From assembly GCA_030686995.1 (NCBI GenBank), contig CM060703.1, positions 115,143,361-115,207,360 of the forward strand: a DNA stretch of 64,000 nucleotides. Direction: 5' to 3'. Under the pieces are notes generated by a model that was not told the origin of the DNA, did not search any database, and saw nothing but the letters and a program-made list of their open reading frames with translations. Of this stretch, positions 32,240-44,523 are shown piece after piece (position 1 is the first letter of the stretch; every line of letters begins with the position of its first letter). Source of the DNA: Artemisia argyi. Its lineage: Eukaryota > Streptophyta > Magnoliopsida > Asterales > Asteraceae. A program made the position numbers and the translations under genes.

Positions 32240-35200
32240 TGATTCGCCTCAAACTAGTCAGACGATTATTAGTCAACCAATTGTGAATGGTCAATTATAA
32301 AAGTCAAACTAATCTAAGGCAAATGCTTCCGTGAAATACAGTGTTTTCCCGGGTCGTATGTCCCAACGAGGTGTGCGATGTTTTATTCCAAACGAATTTG
32401 TGATTAGTGAATGTGAACAGGAAAGGTATAAAAGTGTGTGTGTGATTAGACTAGGGTTTTATAAAATAAAATGACTTAGGTAAACTACTGGAATGATTAC
32501 TTAAAAACCTAGATATCTAAAACGTTTAAAACGTACACCAATTTAAAATCAGACGCGACTGCGTACTGAGAAAAATGTGAGTTTTAAGAAAAATAAACTA
32601 CAAGGGTTAAAAATGTAAATTCTATAAACTTAAACTTAAAAGAAAATTAAATTAAAAAGAAAACTATTTTTTAGATTATTTTAATATTTAATATTAATTA
32701 TTTAATAAAAAACTATTTAACTATTTAATTAAAATCAAACTAAAAATGATAACTATTACAAATTAAACTAAAAACTTATAAAAGTAATTTCTAAACTTAA
32801 AATAGAACTTGAAGTAAATAAAAATAAATCTTTTTGTCTTTTTGTGAGCTTTTTATTTATTAAAAACTATTTATATTAATTACACTAAATAGACTATTTT
32901 AAATTACAAATAATATTAAACTAACTTAGAAAATTATGAAAAAATTTATAAAACTATTTTATAACTTATAAAAGCTAGAAAAAATATAAAAACTAGGTAT
33001 TACCTTATAAAAATTAATTATGCTATTTAAAACTTATTTATTAATTAATTATTAATAAAACTATTATTAATTCTAATAAATACCAAATGACAATATAAAA
33101 ATCTAATAAAATTACTAAAAATACTTTAATATAATAGAAAATTAATAAAAATATAAAAATACAGATTACTTAAAAAAAATATAAAAATGAAAATTAAAAT
33201 TAAATTGTATTAAATAGAAACTATCACTTATTTTTATATTGTTTTTTCTTGAATTTTCTTTTACCAACCTATATTATACCTAAAAATAAATAACTTTTGT
33301 AAAAACAATTATTTTATAACTTAATAATAAGCACTGTGGAAGCTTATTGCTACCACAGTTGACCAAGTTTGACCAAATAAGCTAATAAGCTAAAACTGAC
33401 TTGTGTGGGACCCACTATGGATTATCCTTATTCTAATAAGTTACTTAAACAAGTTTGAGCTAAATTTGGCAAGTGGAGACCACTGGATAAGCCAAAAAGC
33501 TCAAATAAGCACTTGACTTAATATGGTTCTGAGATAGAATGGGGACAACCTTTGGCACAAAACTAAGTGGGGTCCACTGGGTGCTAGGTCAAACTAGTGG
33601 TCAATCCTAAGAGTCTACTAGGAGGGGGGTTGTAAGAACCTAATTATGGGGTCTGGGGCCCACTGAGGTGGTCACAAAACCACCACCAAACGTGGTGGTG
33701 TGGCCTGGTTATCTGCTGCACAGGGGAGGTTATCTCCTTGCAGATGTGTTTGGCTAGATGTGGGGCCCACCACAAAAATCACTAAAATAAAATGGTACTA
33801 AGACCTTGAAGCTGAGGTGGTATAGTATCTATGGAAACAAGTTTCAACTTCTAAAACGTAACACAAAATTCTATTTTAATCTTGCAAGTTTGGTGAAAAT
33901 CTGCAAGCATGCACTTTTGACTTTCTATAAAATCCTAAGATTTGACTTTTGTGAACTTTGGTGGATGTTTACTGGTTAAGAAACTTATCTTAAGCTATAT
34001 TAAAACTATACTAAGATACATTAACTACTTGTGAACTAGTTTGAAAAGGTTAGTGACCACAATTCCCTCACAGTTAACTGTGAGGGGGATTGAATGAGAT
34101 TTTTGACTTTTTAACAAACTAGCCTACCTTTTTATTGCTTGTTATCCCTAATTACACCTAACTGAACATGTACTAACCAAAAACAACCCACAAAGATCCC
34201 TGAGACACAGTGCTTTCCACAGAACCAAACACTCCTTTATGTATGATAACTTGTTGTCTAATGAAGGAAACACTGAATTAAAGCTCATAAACTAAACCAC
34301 AGTTGTATATTAGATAATATTAGAACTAATTAACAATATGAAACATAGGTAAGCACATAGTAAACTGAAATAAGTGTGTTGCATAAAAAAATTAGATTAA
34401 ACTTACAATATTTCCAAACTGAGAAACAAAGAACCAATTGCCAAGAACCACTTATAGATTTCCCATGAAACCTCTAAACCTCATTTCATCCAGAGATAAA
34501 CCTGCTCCATTGCTTCTTGCTTGAATTTTTATTTTCTATTTATTTTATTTGATTTTTTTTTATATTTTTCTATTTATGGCTAAATAGACAATTAAGGTTT
34601 TTCTAAGACTTAATAAGGCTTTGTCAGAGCTTATATAAGCTTATGAACAGCCTTAACATCAACTAACAACAACACATGAACTTTTAGTGATTTTGATCAA
34701 ACTTGAAATTGGCATAAATTGATATAGCAACTGAAACTTAAAATTAACTTTAATTAAAGATAGAAATGCATGAAATTAACTGATACAAGCTTGTTTTGAT
34801 TGAAATTACAACTGAAAATAAAGTTTACACTACCTACGGCTAATTTACACTACTCCTAAACTAATAATAATTCTCTTCTGCTTCTTTTCTCTTTTGTAGA
34901 CCTTTTTTGAGCTTTTGGGACCCACTGGGTCATTTCCCACCATTTGTTAGAACCGTTGGATCACTGCAACTAATCCTACCCGTTTAAATATTTTTCGCGC
35001 CAAAAAGTCTTTGGGGTGTCAGTGTTTTGCGTGGAGAGGGTATTAGGGCATTAAATGGGGTTTGGTGAGGCGTGGAGGACAAGGGGATAGGGTAGGACAG
35101 CTGGGGGTTGAGGTGGAAGGTGGTTTTGGTAGCAGCGGTGGTGGTATGGTTTGGGAGGGAAGGTGACTGAGGTGGTTTTGTGGGTTGACCGGTTTGACCG

Positions 35201-35977
35201 GGTTTAATAATAAAGGGTGGGTTTGGTTTGTAGTTGGGCTGCTATCAGATGGGCTTGGATAAAAGGGTAGGGAATGGGCTTGTATGGTGTGTTGGGTTTA
35301 TTTTTGGTTTTGGGTTTAATATTAACATAAGGTCCGTTTGGTTTTAATAATACACAAGGACCAAAGTTGTAATTTGGGCAATGTTGAGGGGTTGTTGTGG
35401 CATTATTCCAAATTTATCACAAGGGTCATAATTGCCATATGTGAATAGTATAAGGGTATGTTTTGATAATTTTCACTTTTAAATACCCGGGGACTATTTT
35501 TGCCGATTCACCAAACCTCAGGGACTGATTATGTAATTTCACCAAACTTATCACCCAAGGACCATTCCTGCAAAAGATTATTAGTATAAGGACCAAAATT
35601 GATTTTTCTCAAAGTTTTTACATCCCAGGGACCATTTATGTCAAATTCCAAAGTTGAGGGACTAAACTTGTAATTTTGTGAAACTTTGTACCAAAGGACT
35701 AAATATGTAACTTTATGATTAAAAAGGACCTTTGGTGACATTTTCATGTTTTTAGAATAACCAGGGACTAGTTTTGCCAATTTGTGAAACTTGAGGGACT
35801 GAAACTGCCAATTATGCAAACTTTGTACATTTTTCATCTGTTTTTGCTTGTTTTGCATTTGAAACATATAAAACACACTTTTAAGATATTTGAAGTATTT
35901 TGATACATATTTGAGTGTTTTTGTATGTTTTGGCAGCTCAGATTGGTATAAAATGATGAGTATTTAGACACTCATCA
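32240..35977 (-). repeat. Athila LTR, subfamily a
   Basis: TGATTCG...CATCA, 3738 bp. Clearly related to, but well diverged from, LTR_b and the B LTRs. It has an AT-rich tract (32600-33320), a 22-bp perfect palindrome centred on GTTAAC (34065-34086), GGGACC-type repeats (35340-35800) and the terminal hairpin (35954-35977). Confidence 0.85.
34065..34086. promoter_or_regulatory. Perfect 22-bp palindrome in Athila LTR_a
   Basis: Centred on CAGTTAACTG, with arms extended by CCCTCA / TGAGGG. The equivalent site in both LTR_b copies (38304-38323 and 49856-49875) is also a perfect palindrome but with different outer arms. CAGTTA/TAACTG matches the MYB core consensus CNGTTR, so a dimeric factor site is possible. 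Confidence 0.5.
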
Positions 35978-36354
35978 ATCCCCCATACTAAACTATTGCT
36001 AGTCCCTAGCAATCTTTTGAGAAAAACTTAATGCATTTGAAAAACTCTTTACCAAAAGCCATCACTTCTGGAGTAGCCAGGTGTAAGAACTGTGGCACAC
36101 CTGATAACCGTGTGATTTTGAGCAAATCACCAGCTGTCAACGGATTTGATTTGTCTTTACCAAAAGCCGTTTGCTTCTGGACTAGCCAACTCTTGATGGA
36201 ATAGTCAACATCTTGGTGAGCTGATTACCAATTATGGTTTTTCCACGGCCTTTACCACAAGCCATAATCTTGCGGGCTAGCCAACTCATTCGCTTTATGG
36301 GATATGGGGAGCTGAGGAACCATACAATTTTTGGCAAATTTCAAGCCATCAATG
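35978..36354 (-). other. Stub of Athila 3' non-coding region
   Basis: Homologous to 40519-40892: PPT, hairpin ATTGCTAG / CTAGCAAT (35995-36013) and the first three stem-loop repeats. It breaks off at AATG/GTGTGCAG, where LTR_b begins without its first 28 bases, so the junction is a rearrangement breakpoint and not a clean insertion. Confidence 0.8.
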
Positions 36355-39300
36355 GTGTGCAGCTGTTAGGCCCACCTGGGAGAAAGTGCAAGTTAATATT
36401 GACCGTGGAAATATAGGGAAATCCCCGGGTCGTTAAGTCCCAACGAGATTGAAATTGTATTTGTAAACGGTTAGGAGAGTGAGTGGTACTGAGGACAGTA
36501 ACAAGAATGATTTGAGGGTTGATTATACTACTGATTGCTTGGTATTTAGATATTATGAAATGATATAAACTATAACAGAAATACAGATAAAAGCACAACT
36601 AAGAAAATCAGATAACAGATAAAGACAAGTGGTATTTAACAAGTTACAAACTACAGGGGTAAAAAATGAAACTTTTGAAAACTTAATATTAAATAAAATG
36701 GAAAATGAAATTGAAATTATAAAAGTAATTATTATAATATTTAACTATTATTTAATTAATAAAACTACTTAAAATCTAATTTAAAACTTAATTTAAATTA
36801 TCTAAAAATTACAACTATTACAAATAAACCTAAAAACTTATAACAATAATTTCTAAACCTAAATAAGAACTTGAAGAAAGTATAAAAAATGAAAATAAAT
36901 ATTTTTCTCTTTTTATGAGTATTTTATTAATTAAAAACTAGTTAACTTAATTAATCTAATTAAATTATTCTAAATTACTATTAATACTAAATTACCTTAG
37001 AAAATTATGATAAAATTTATAAAACTATTTAAACACTACAGGAATACTACAAAATTATAAAAACTTGCTAAAAATTAAATTTAAGCTAATTGACTAATTA
37101 ATTACTTATTAATTAATTTTAAACTAATTTAATTAATTTAAATAAGAAAATTAGAAAATGGACAGTGGAAATTATGAAACTATTTTTTAAAAGTCTTAAC
37201 TACTTTATAAAACTTAGGAAAAATATAAAATTCTACTTTTGTTAATTAAAATTAAAGAAATCTATTTAATTACTAATATTACCTATTTAATTATTTAAAC
37301 TAGTTTTAAATCTAATAAATAGTAAACTGCTTAGGAAAATTCTAAGAAAATTATTTTAACTACTTTAAGGTACTAAGTAATTTATAAAATTATAAAATTG
37401 GACAAGTGCTTATTAATAAGCTGAAATGAAAATTAATTAGATAATTTCTATTAAATAGAAGCTATCACTATTTTTATGTTTGCTTTTTCTGGTTTTTCTT
37501 TTATAAAACTATTTAAATACTTAAATTATGAAACTTTTACAAAAACAACTACTTTGGAAATCAAGAATAAGCACTGTAAGTGCTTATAAGCTTATACAGT
37601 TGACTATGGTTGACCAAACTAAGAAATAAGCTAAGTTGAGGTTATATGGGGTCCACTATGATGAAATCTGGTTTACCTAAGTTACTTTTACCTAATTAAG
37701 CTAAATGTGGTGAGATAAGCTCCTAGGATAAGCTGGAAAGCTCAAATAAGCACTTGCTTATTTGGTTTCTGACTCAGAAATGGGACAGAGTTTGGGGACA
37801 AGTTTAGGTGGGGTCCACTGATCTATAGGTCAAACTAAGGGTCAAGTTTTGAACCTGGGTAGGAGGGGGGTTGTAAGAACCAAAGTATGAGATGTGGGAC
37901 CCACTGGGTTGACCATAATTGACCACCAAAGATGGTGGGGTGAGTTGAGTCTGCTGATGCAGGGCACTTAGCTTGCCCTGCAAGTGTGTTCCAAGGGTAG
38001 AAAGGTCCACTTAAAAAATTCTCAAAATTATGAAACTTGTGAAAATCAAAGGTTCAGCTAGTATAGTTTACACACAACAAGTTTCAAACTCTAATTCAAA
38101 GCACAAAAATCAGATTAATTCATGTTATTTTGGTGATTTTCTGCACAAATATTTTTGACTTTTTCAATAATCTTGCTCAGTTGACTAAAATGAAATTCCA
38201 CTTTGATTCTCTGATTGATTATGGTATGTTAAGCTATGCTAAGACTAAAATAAGCTAAATTACTGACTGATGAGTAGATTTGATGAGTTATGGACTCAAA
38301 TTCCACCACAGTTAACTGTGGTGATGGATTGAGTATGATTTTGACTTTTATCCAATTAAGACTTGATTATTTTTGTTTTTCTGAGCTAGTATTACACTAT
38401 ATGACTTGAAGCAAATAGAAACAACAACTTAAACTACCTTGAACTAAGATGAACAACCTGATCCAAACACACCTTTAGCTAACTGATTTTGTGATTATCA
38501 AAGCAATACAATGATTTGACCTACAAATCTGTTTCTAAACCTTAGACTAACATTAACAGAGATCAAGTAAACATGAATCAACAATATTCTAAGTGTTAAA
38601 CCATGATAGGGCTCAAATGGATACTTCACTGTGAGATTTTTAGAAAATGAGTAACAAGTAATTTTTCTTAACAGCCTAGCAATCTCAAACCATGAATACA
38701 CTTTAATACACTAATCAAACATAAGAAACACAGAAAATGGCAATGATAATCAAGATTAATAAAGATGTAATTCAAAGACAGTTATGAGATTTTTTAGAAA
38801 CTTACAATATTGCTTTCCTGCTCAAACCATGAACCAAGAACAACCTATTTCCTCCCCTGAGGATCTAAACCAATACTCCAAGGCTGCTTCCTTTCCAAAT
38901 CACTCTGAATCCCAGAAATCAAGAACAAATTGCAACAGTTGACTTTAGTTGACCAATTTATAATTTGTGAGATTTTTTTATATTAAACTGATTAGTAGGT
39001 TACTAAAAGCTTTATTGAGCTTATGGGAGCTTATATGAGCTTACTCAATCCATGAAACCATACAGTAACAACAACATAACTTATTGAGATTATTGATATG
39101 AAATTGAAAATGGCATTAACTAAGATAATAATACAAACTTGATTTTTATTAACTTAAAAGATTACTAATACACTGAGAACACTTAAACTGAAACTTGAAA
39201 GCTTAAAATTACACTTGAACTTTTTAAAACACTAATACGACATACACTTTTTAAATCAAAAACTAGATATGTAACTCTTCTGCTTCTCTTGGTCTTTATA

Positions 39301-40518
39301 GGTGAGAATAAGCATCCAGGTGTCCTCAAGGACTTTTCCCACTTCATCTAAGCCCTTGATTATGTCTAATTGATATCCACCGTTTAAACTCACTTTTGGC
39401 GCCAAAGTCCTCCACGTTAACTTGGAGGCTATGTTCTGCAATTAAGAATAATTGGGAGTATGTGGATGTGTCAGGGGACAAAGGGGAGGGTTTTTAGGAC
39501 AAGTTGGGGCTTTATGGAAGAAACAGAGGAGGTAGTATGGTTTGGAGAGAATTTTTGTGGAGAAAGCATTTAATGCTTATGTGGTTTGGTGTGTGAGGTG
39601 GAAAGATGAGGTTAGGGGAGTAGGGGGTGAGGTGGAGCAAAACCATGGTGGTTTTTGTTTGCAGAGGGAGGTGAGGGAGTGGTACAGTGGTGGTGGTTTG
39701 GGGGAAGATGAGTCAACGAGGGGTTTGACCCCCCGTTTTATTAAAAGGGTGGTTTGGACTGGGCTTATTTTGGGCTAGGGGTGTGTGTGGGCTGGGTAAG
39801 GTTTGGATTGGATTGGAATTTTTGGGTTAAGTAAATAAAAAGGGTCCGGTTTGGTTAAAGTGTACACAAGGACCAAAAATGTAATTTGGGTAAAATAGAG
39901 GGACTGAATTTGTGATTTTCCCAAAGTATTTTCAAGTGCTATTTTTGCCAAATATGATAAACCAAGGACCAATTTATTTATTTTTCCATTTAAAAATATC
40001 CAGGGACCTTTTCTGTAATTTTTCAAACTCCAGGGACCATTATTGTAAATTTGGATTTTTAAGGGACTATGGTTGTAATTTCTCAAAATGTTATCAAAAT
40101 TGTTCCATTTTGTCATTCATGCATAGTACAAGGGTATTATTTGTAAATTTTCCAGTTTTGAATACCCAGGGACCATTTTTGCCAATTTTGTAATTTGAGG
40201 GGTAAAAGTTGCCAGTTTTTGTAAACTTTCATCCAGGGATCATTTGTGAATATTTTTGGTTTCCCAAGGACTTAAGTTGACTTTTCATTCATTTTAAACC
40301 TTCAGGGACTAGTTTTGACAATATTTGAAACTTGAGGGACTGAAACTGCCAATTATGCAAACTTTGTATGTTTTTCATTTGTTTTTGCATATTTTGTATT
40401 TGAAACATATAAAACACTCTTCTAAGATATTTTAAGTATTATGATGCATTTTTGAGTGTTTTTGTATGTTTTGGCAGCTCAGATTTGTATAAAATGATGA
40501 GTATTTAGACACTCATCA
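36355..40518 (-). repeat. Athila LTR_b, left copy
   Basis: Aligns to 47907-52070 with roughly 1% differences by eye. It lacks the terminal 28 bp (47879-47906 in the other copy). It contains the palindrome CACCACAGTTAACTGTGGTG (38304-38323), GGGACC-type repeats (39845-40340) and the terminal hairpin (40495-40518). Confidence 0.9.
39845..40340. repeat. Degenerate GGGACCA...TTGTAATTT repeats in Athila U3
   Basis: About ten spaced copies of AGGGACCA or AGGGACTA followed 5-8 bases later by TTTGTAA or TTTGCCA, at intervals of roughly 35-60 bp. Equivalent blocks lie at 28400-28790, 35340-35800, 51397-51895 and 59150-59510, in the U3 end of every Athila LTR here. Confidence 0.65.
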
Positions 40519-41514
40519 ATCCCCCACACTAAACTATTGCTAGTCCCTAGCAATCTATTTTGAGAAAAAATTAATGGATTTTTACTCTTTACCAAAAGCC
40601 ATCACTTCTGGAGTAGCCAGGTCTAAGAACTGCGGCACACCTGATAACCGTGTGATTTTGAGCAAACCACCAGCTGTCAACGGATTTGATTTGTCTTTAC
40701 CAAAAGCCGTTTGCTTCTGGACTAGCCAACTCTTGATGGAATAGTCAACATCTTGGTGAGCTGATTACCAATTATGGTTTTTCCACGGCCTTTACCACAA
40801 GCCATAATCTTGCGGGCTAGCCAACTCATTCGCTTTATGGGATATGGGGAGCTGAGGAACCATACAATTTTTGGCAAATTGCAAGCCATCAACGGTTTTG
40901 AGATGTCTTTACCAAGAGCCGTTTGCTCCTGGACTAGCCAATCCTGTTGTGGGTTAGACATGGAGGATTGATACCATTATTCGCATTTCTAAGTGTGAAA
41001 AAACTGGTAATTTTGATCAAATGGGGGTTCTTGATGGAACATGTGTTTTGCATTCGTGAGAACGCTCCCCCACACTTAGAACTGAATATTGCCCTCAATA
41101 TTCACAGTACTTGGTGTCCCACCAAGACTTAGAACGTAAGGAGGCAATACTATTAACCTTTTTATTTTACTCTATTTACATACAAACTCACTTTTTTCTT
41201 TTTATTTGTCTTATACCATTTTTTTATTATTATTTTTTTTGAAAAAATATTTTACATATGTACAACATGTGGTTCGTCTCCCCCACACTAGGGTGTTAGA
41301 AAGGGATGAGAAGACAGAAATATGGGTGACGACCCATATTGCTACTATTTTTGATTACCGAGTCACTAGCTTGACTCGACCTCGAATTGAATTGTCCATG
41401 AGGTAGCTTGTTTTTGATTCCCGAGTCACTAGCTTGACTCGACCCCGAATTAAAATTGTCCTTGGGGAAACTTGTTTTTGTTAATCGAGTCTCTAGCTTG
41501 ACTCGACCCCGAAT
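40519..41514 (-). other. 3' non-coding region of the inner Athila copy
   Basis: Sense order from pol to LTR: a 63-bp tandem repeat, PPT-like tracts near 41280 and 41066-41079, hairpin GAATATTG / CAATATTC (41084-41103), the four-unit stem-loop array (stems at 40592-40611, 40700-40720, 40795-40815 and 40912-40932), hairpin ATTGCTAG / CTAGCAAT (40536-40554) and the PPT AGTGTGGGGGATT (40519-40532). Confidence 0.65.
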
Positions 41515-41540
41515 TTATTGGTCCATGGGGTAAGTTTGGA
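41359..41540. repeat. 63-bp tandem triplication at the pol stop codon
   Basis: The motif CGAGTCACTAGCTTGACTCG begins at 41359 and 41422, with one variant at 41485, so the period is exactly 63 bp. Each copy is itself a 6-bp stem (CGAGTC / GACTCG). Element B has only one copy (near 29780). The pol stop at 41515 lies in the last unit. Confidence 0.85.
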
Positions 41541-44523
41541 GATCCGGGACAACCATTGGTTGTATGTCCCCTCCAAAATAGTGTTTTAACCGATGACCAT
41601 TTACTTTAAAATTGGGACCGTCGGGTTGTAATAACTCAACAGTTCCATATGGGTATACTTTTGTTATAGTAAATGGTCCAGACCAACGGGTTTTTAGTTT
41701 ACCCGAGAAAATTTTTAACCTTGAATTGAAAAGAAGAACTCTGTCACCAACGTTGAAAACGCGGTTCTTTATTTTAGAGTCATGTATCTTCTTAGTCTTT
41801 TCTTTATAGATTAAAGAATTTTCATAAGCTTGATCACGTAATTCATTTAGTTCGTTTAGTTGAACTTTACGGTGATCACCCGCTGTCTGAAGGTCGAAAT
41901 TTGCATGTTTTAAGGCCCAGTAGGCCTTATGTTCTAATTCGATCGGAAGATGACATGCTTTCCCGTACACTAGCTTATATGGAGTACACCCGATGGGTGT
42001 TTTGTAAGCAGTGCGGAAAGCCCATAATGCATCGTCCATCTTATCCGACCAAGAGGCACGGTTTTCACCAACCGTCCTCTCCAGAATTCTCTTAATACCC
42101 CGATTTGAGACCTCCACCTGCCCACTTGTTTGTGGGTGGTATGCTGTAGAAAGACGGTGAGTTACACCATATTTCAGCATTACTCTTGCAAATTGTTCAT
42201 TGCAAAAGTGCGTGCCACGATCACTGATAATGGCACGAGGAGTCCCGAATCTGGCAAAGAGAGACTTTAAAAATTTAACAACTACTCGGGCATCATTGGT
42301 GGGTAAGGCTTTTGCCTCAACCCATTTTGACAGATAGTCGACAGCGACGAGTATATACTTATTCCCTCGTGAAGACGGGAATGGCCCCATAAAATCAATG
42401 CCCCACATATCAAATATTTCACAGACTTGGATGGCGTTTTGCGGCATCTCATTCTTTTTAGAAATATTCCCATGACGCTGGCAAGCCTCACAGGTTTTGA
42501 TAAGTTCATGGGCGTCTTTATAGATCGTGGGCCAAAAGAATCCTGAATCAAACACCTTTTTGGCGGTGTAGTTTGGGTTATGATGTCCCCCCGTGGGTCC
42601 ATCATGACAAGCTTTAAGAATTTTCATGGCTTCTTGGCCATGGACACACCGTCGGATGACTTGATCCGCACATATTTTAAACAAGTAGGGGTCGTCCCAA
42701 AAGTAATGTTTCACATCTTTAAAGAATTTTCTTTTCTGTTGGGACGACATCCCTTTCACAACGAAATTTCCCGCACGGTAATTTGCAAAGTCGGCAAACC
42801 ATGGGGTGGTGGCATCATCCCGGTTAGAGATGAGATTTAGAGTCTCCAGAGGAAAAGTTTCATTAATTTCTTTTCTCTCGAGAATATCCTGATGAGGATT
42901 TTCTAACCGGGACAAGTGATCAGCTGCAAGGTTCTCTGCTCCTTTTTTATCTGTTATGAGAATATCGAATTCCTGGAGGAGCAGGACCCAACGGAACAGT
43001 CTTGGCTTTGCATCCTGTTTAGTGAACAGGTATTTCAAAGCCGAATGGTCCGTATACACCACGCTTTTGTTTAAGATTAAGTAAGACCGAAATTTTTCGA
43101 AGGCATATACCACAGCTAATAATTCTTTTTCTGTGGTGGTATAGTGTGTTTGAGCCTCATTCATGGTCTTACTTGCGTAGTGTATTGGCTGAAAATGTTT
43201 GGTTTTGCGTTGCCCCAGAACTGCACCAATAGCGAAATCGCTAGCATCGCACATAAGTTCGAAACGTAAGTCCCAGTCGGGGGCAACAAGGATTGGTGCT
43301 TCGGTAAGCCTTTTCTTTAAAATTTCAAAGGCTTCGATGCACTCTGGTGAGAAGATAAAAGGAGCATCCTTTTCAAGAAGATGAGTCATAGGCCGGGCTA
43401 TTTTAGAGAAATCCTGAATGAATCTCCGATAGAACCCGGCATGGCCGAGGAAACTCCTAATTCCTTTAACAGTGGTGGGATGAGGCAGTTTAGCAATAAC
43501 ATCAATTTTGGCCTTATCGACCTCAATCCCACTTTTTGAAATTTTATGGCCGAGGACAATGCCCTCCTTAACCATAAAATGGCTCTTTTCCCAGTTTAGA
43601 CAAAGATTAGTGTTTTCACACCGTTGAAGCATTTTTTCTAAATGGGAAAGGCACGAGTCGAAAGAATTCCCGATGACTGAGAAGTCATCCATGAATACCT
43701 CCATGGTTTTTCCGATCATGTCATGGAAAATAGCCATCATGCACCTCTGGAAAGTGCCCAGAGCATTGCATAACCCAAAAGGCATGCGACGATAGGCAAA
43801 TGTCCCGTAAGGGCATGTGAAGGTAGTCTTCTCTTGATCCTGTGGATCAATGGGAATTTGGAAGTAACCCGAGAAGCCGTCAAGGAAACAATAATACTCA
43901 TTTCCCGCTAGCCTTTCGAGCATTTGGTCCATGAAGGGCAGTGGAAAGTGGTCTTTACGGGTGGCTTCGTTAAGCTTTCTGTAATCAATACATACTCGCC
44001 ACCCTGTAACCAAACGAGTTGGTATCAACTCGTTGTCCTCATTTGTGATAACCGTGATACCACCCTTCTTTGGAACACAATGTATTGGGCTAACCCAAGG
44101 ACTATCTGATATGGGGTAAATCAATCCCGCATCAAGAAGTTTGATAACTTCAGCTTTTATAACTTCGTGGATTTTTGGATTTACCCTTCGTTGATGCTGC
44201 ACGGTAGGTTTAAAGTCCTCTTCCATTAGGATTTTGTGTGTACAAAAATCTGGGTTAATACCCTTTATGTCTGAGAGCTTCCAAGCAATTGCTTGCTTGT
44301 GGGACTTTAGAACCTTAAGCAGCGCAGTTTTCTCCTCATCCTTTAAGTCTTTTGCAATAATGACCGGTAACTTATCGTTACCTTCCAAGAATGCATATTC
44401 TAGATGAGGAGGCAGGTCCTTAAGTTCAACCTCGGGGAAATCATCATTTTTCTCAACATATTTGACTTCCGCCTTATGAAGTTGTGGAGGTAGAACAGGA
44501 ATGGGAGAAGGATCTTTGTTCAA
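41515..44523 (-). CDS. Athila pol: RT, RNase H and integrase
   Basis: A 1002-codon open stretch in the same frame as the upstream gag-protease; there is no need for its first Met, since the frame is open to the stop at 44779. RT at residues about 110-300 has [15 protein letters not shown] and the catalytic F-M-D-D at 277-280. RNase H has D426 (C-D-A-S), E465/E467 (E-K-E-L-L) and D492 (T-D-H). Integrase has a zinc-binding H-H plus C-E-A-C (about 641-682) and a D710, D768, E804 triad with 35 residues between the last two, the D,D35E spacing. A GPY/F domain (W-S-G-P-F) closes the protein; no chromodomain is seen. All catalytic residues are present, so this is the best-preserved polymerase in the window. 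Confidence 0.9.
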   Translation of the reverse strand: MNKDPSPIPVLPPQLHKAEVKYVEKNDDFPEVELKDLPPHLEYAFLEGNDKLPVIIAKDLKDEEKTALLKVLKSHKQAIAWKLSDIKGINPDFCTHKILMEEDFKPTVQHQRRVNPKIHEVIKAEVIKLLDAGLIYPISDSPWVSPIHCVPKKGGITVITNEDNELIPTRLVTGWRVCIDYRKLNEATRKDHFPLPFMDQMLERLAGNEYYCFLDGFSGYFQIPIDPQDQEKTTFTCPYGTFAYRRMPFGLCNALGTFQRCMMAIFHDMIGKTMEVFMDDFSVIGNSFDSCLSHLEKMLQRCENTNLCLNWEKSHFMVKEGIVLGHKISKSGIEVDKAKIDVIAKLPHPTTVKGIRSFLGHAGFYRRFIQDFSKIARPMTHLLEKDAPFIFSPECIEAFEILKKRLTEAPILVAPDWDLRFELMCDASDFAIGAVLGQRKTKHFQPIHYASKTMNEAQTHYTTTEKELLAVVYAFEKFRSYLILNKSVVYTDHSALKYLFTKQDAKPRLFRWVLLLQEFDILITDKKGAENLAADHLSRLENPHQDILERKEINETFPLETLNLISNRDDATTPWFADFANYRAGNFVVKGMSSQQKRKFFKDVKHYFWDDPYLFKICADQVIRRCVHGQEAMKILKACHDGPTGGHHNPNYTAKKVFDSGFFWPTIYKDAHELIKTCEACQRHGNISKKNEMPQNAIQVCEIFDMWGIDFMGPFPSSRGNKYILVAVDYLSKWVEAKALPTNDARVVVKFLKSLFARFGTPRAIISDRGTHFCNEQFARVMLKYGVTHRLSTAYHPQTSGQVEVSNRGIKRILERTVGENRASWSDKMDDALWAFRTAYKTPIGCTPYKLVYGKACHLPIELEHKAYWALKHANFDLQTAGDHRKVQLNELNELRDQAYENSLIYKEKTKKIHDSKIKNRVFNVGDRVLLFNSRLKIFSGKLKTRWSGPFTITKVYPYGTVELLQPDGPNFKVNGHRLKHYFGGDIQPMVVPDLQTYPMDQ

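Noticed and set aside
38265..38285. Hammerhead ribozyme core (CTGATGAG)
   Set aside because: No matching GAAA core and flanking stems in the right places; single short word in an AT-rich LTR.
40582..40960. CRISPR-like repeat array
   Set aside because: Units are diverged, spacers are not unique inserts, and the DNA is a plant retrotransposon; the stem-loop array reading fits better.
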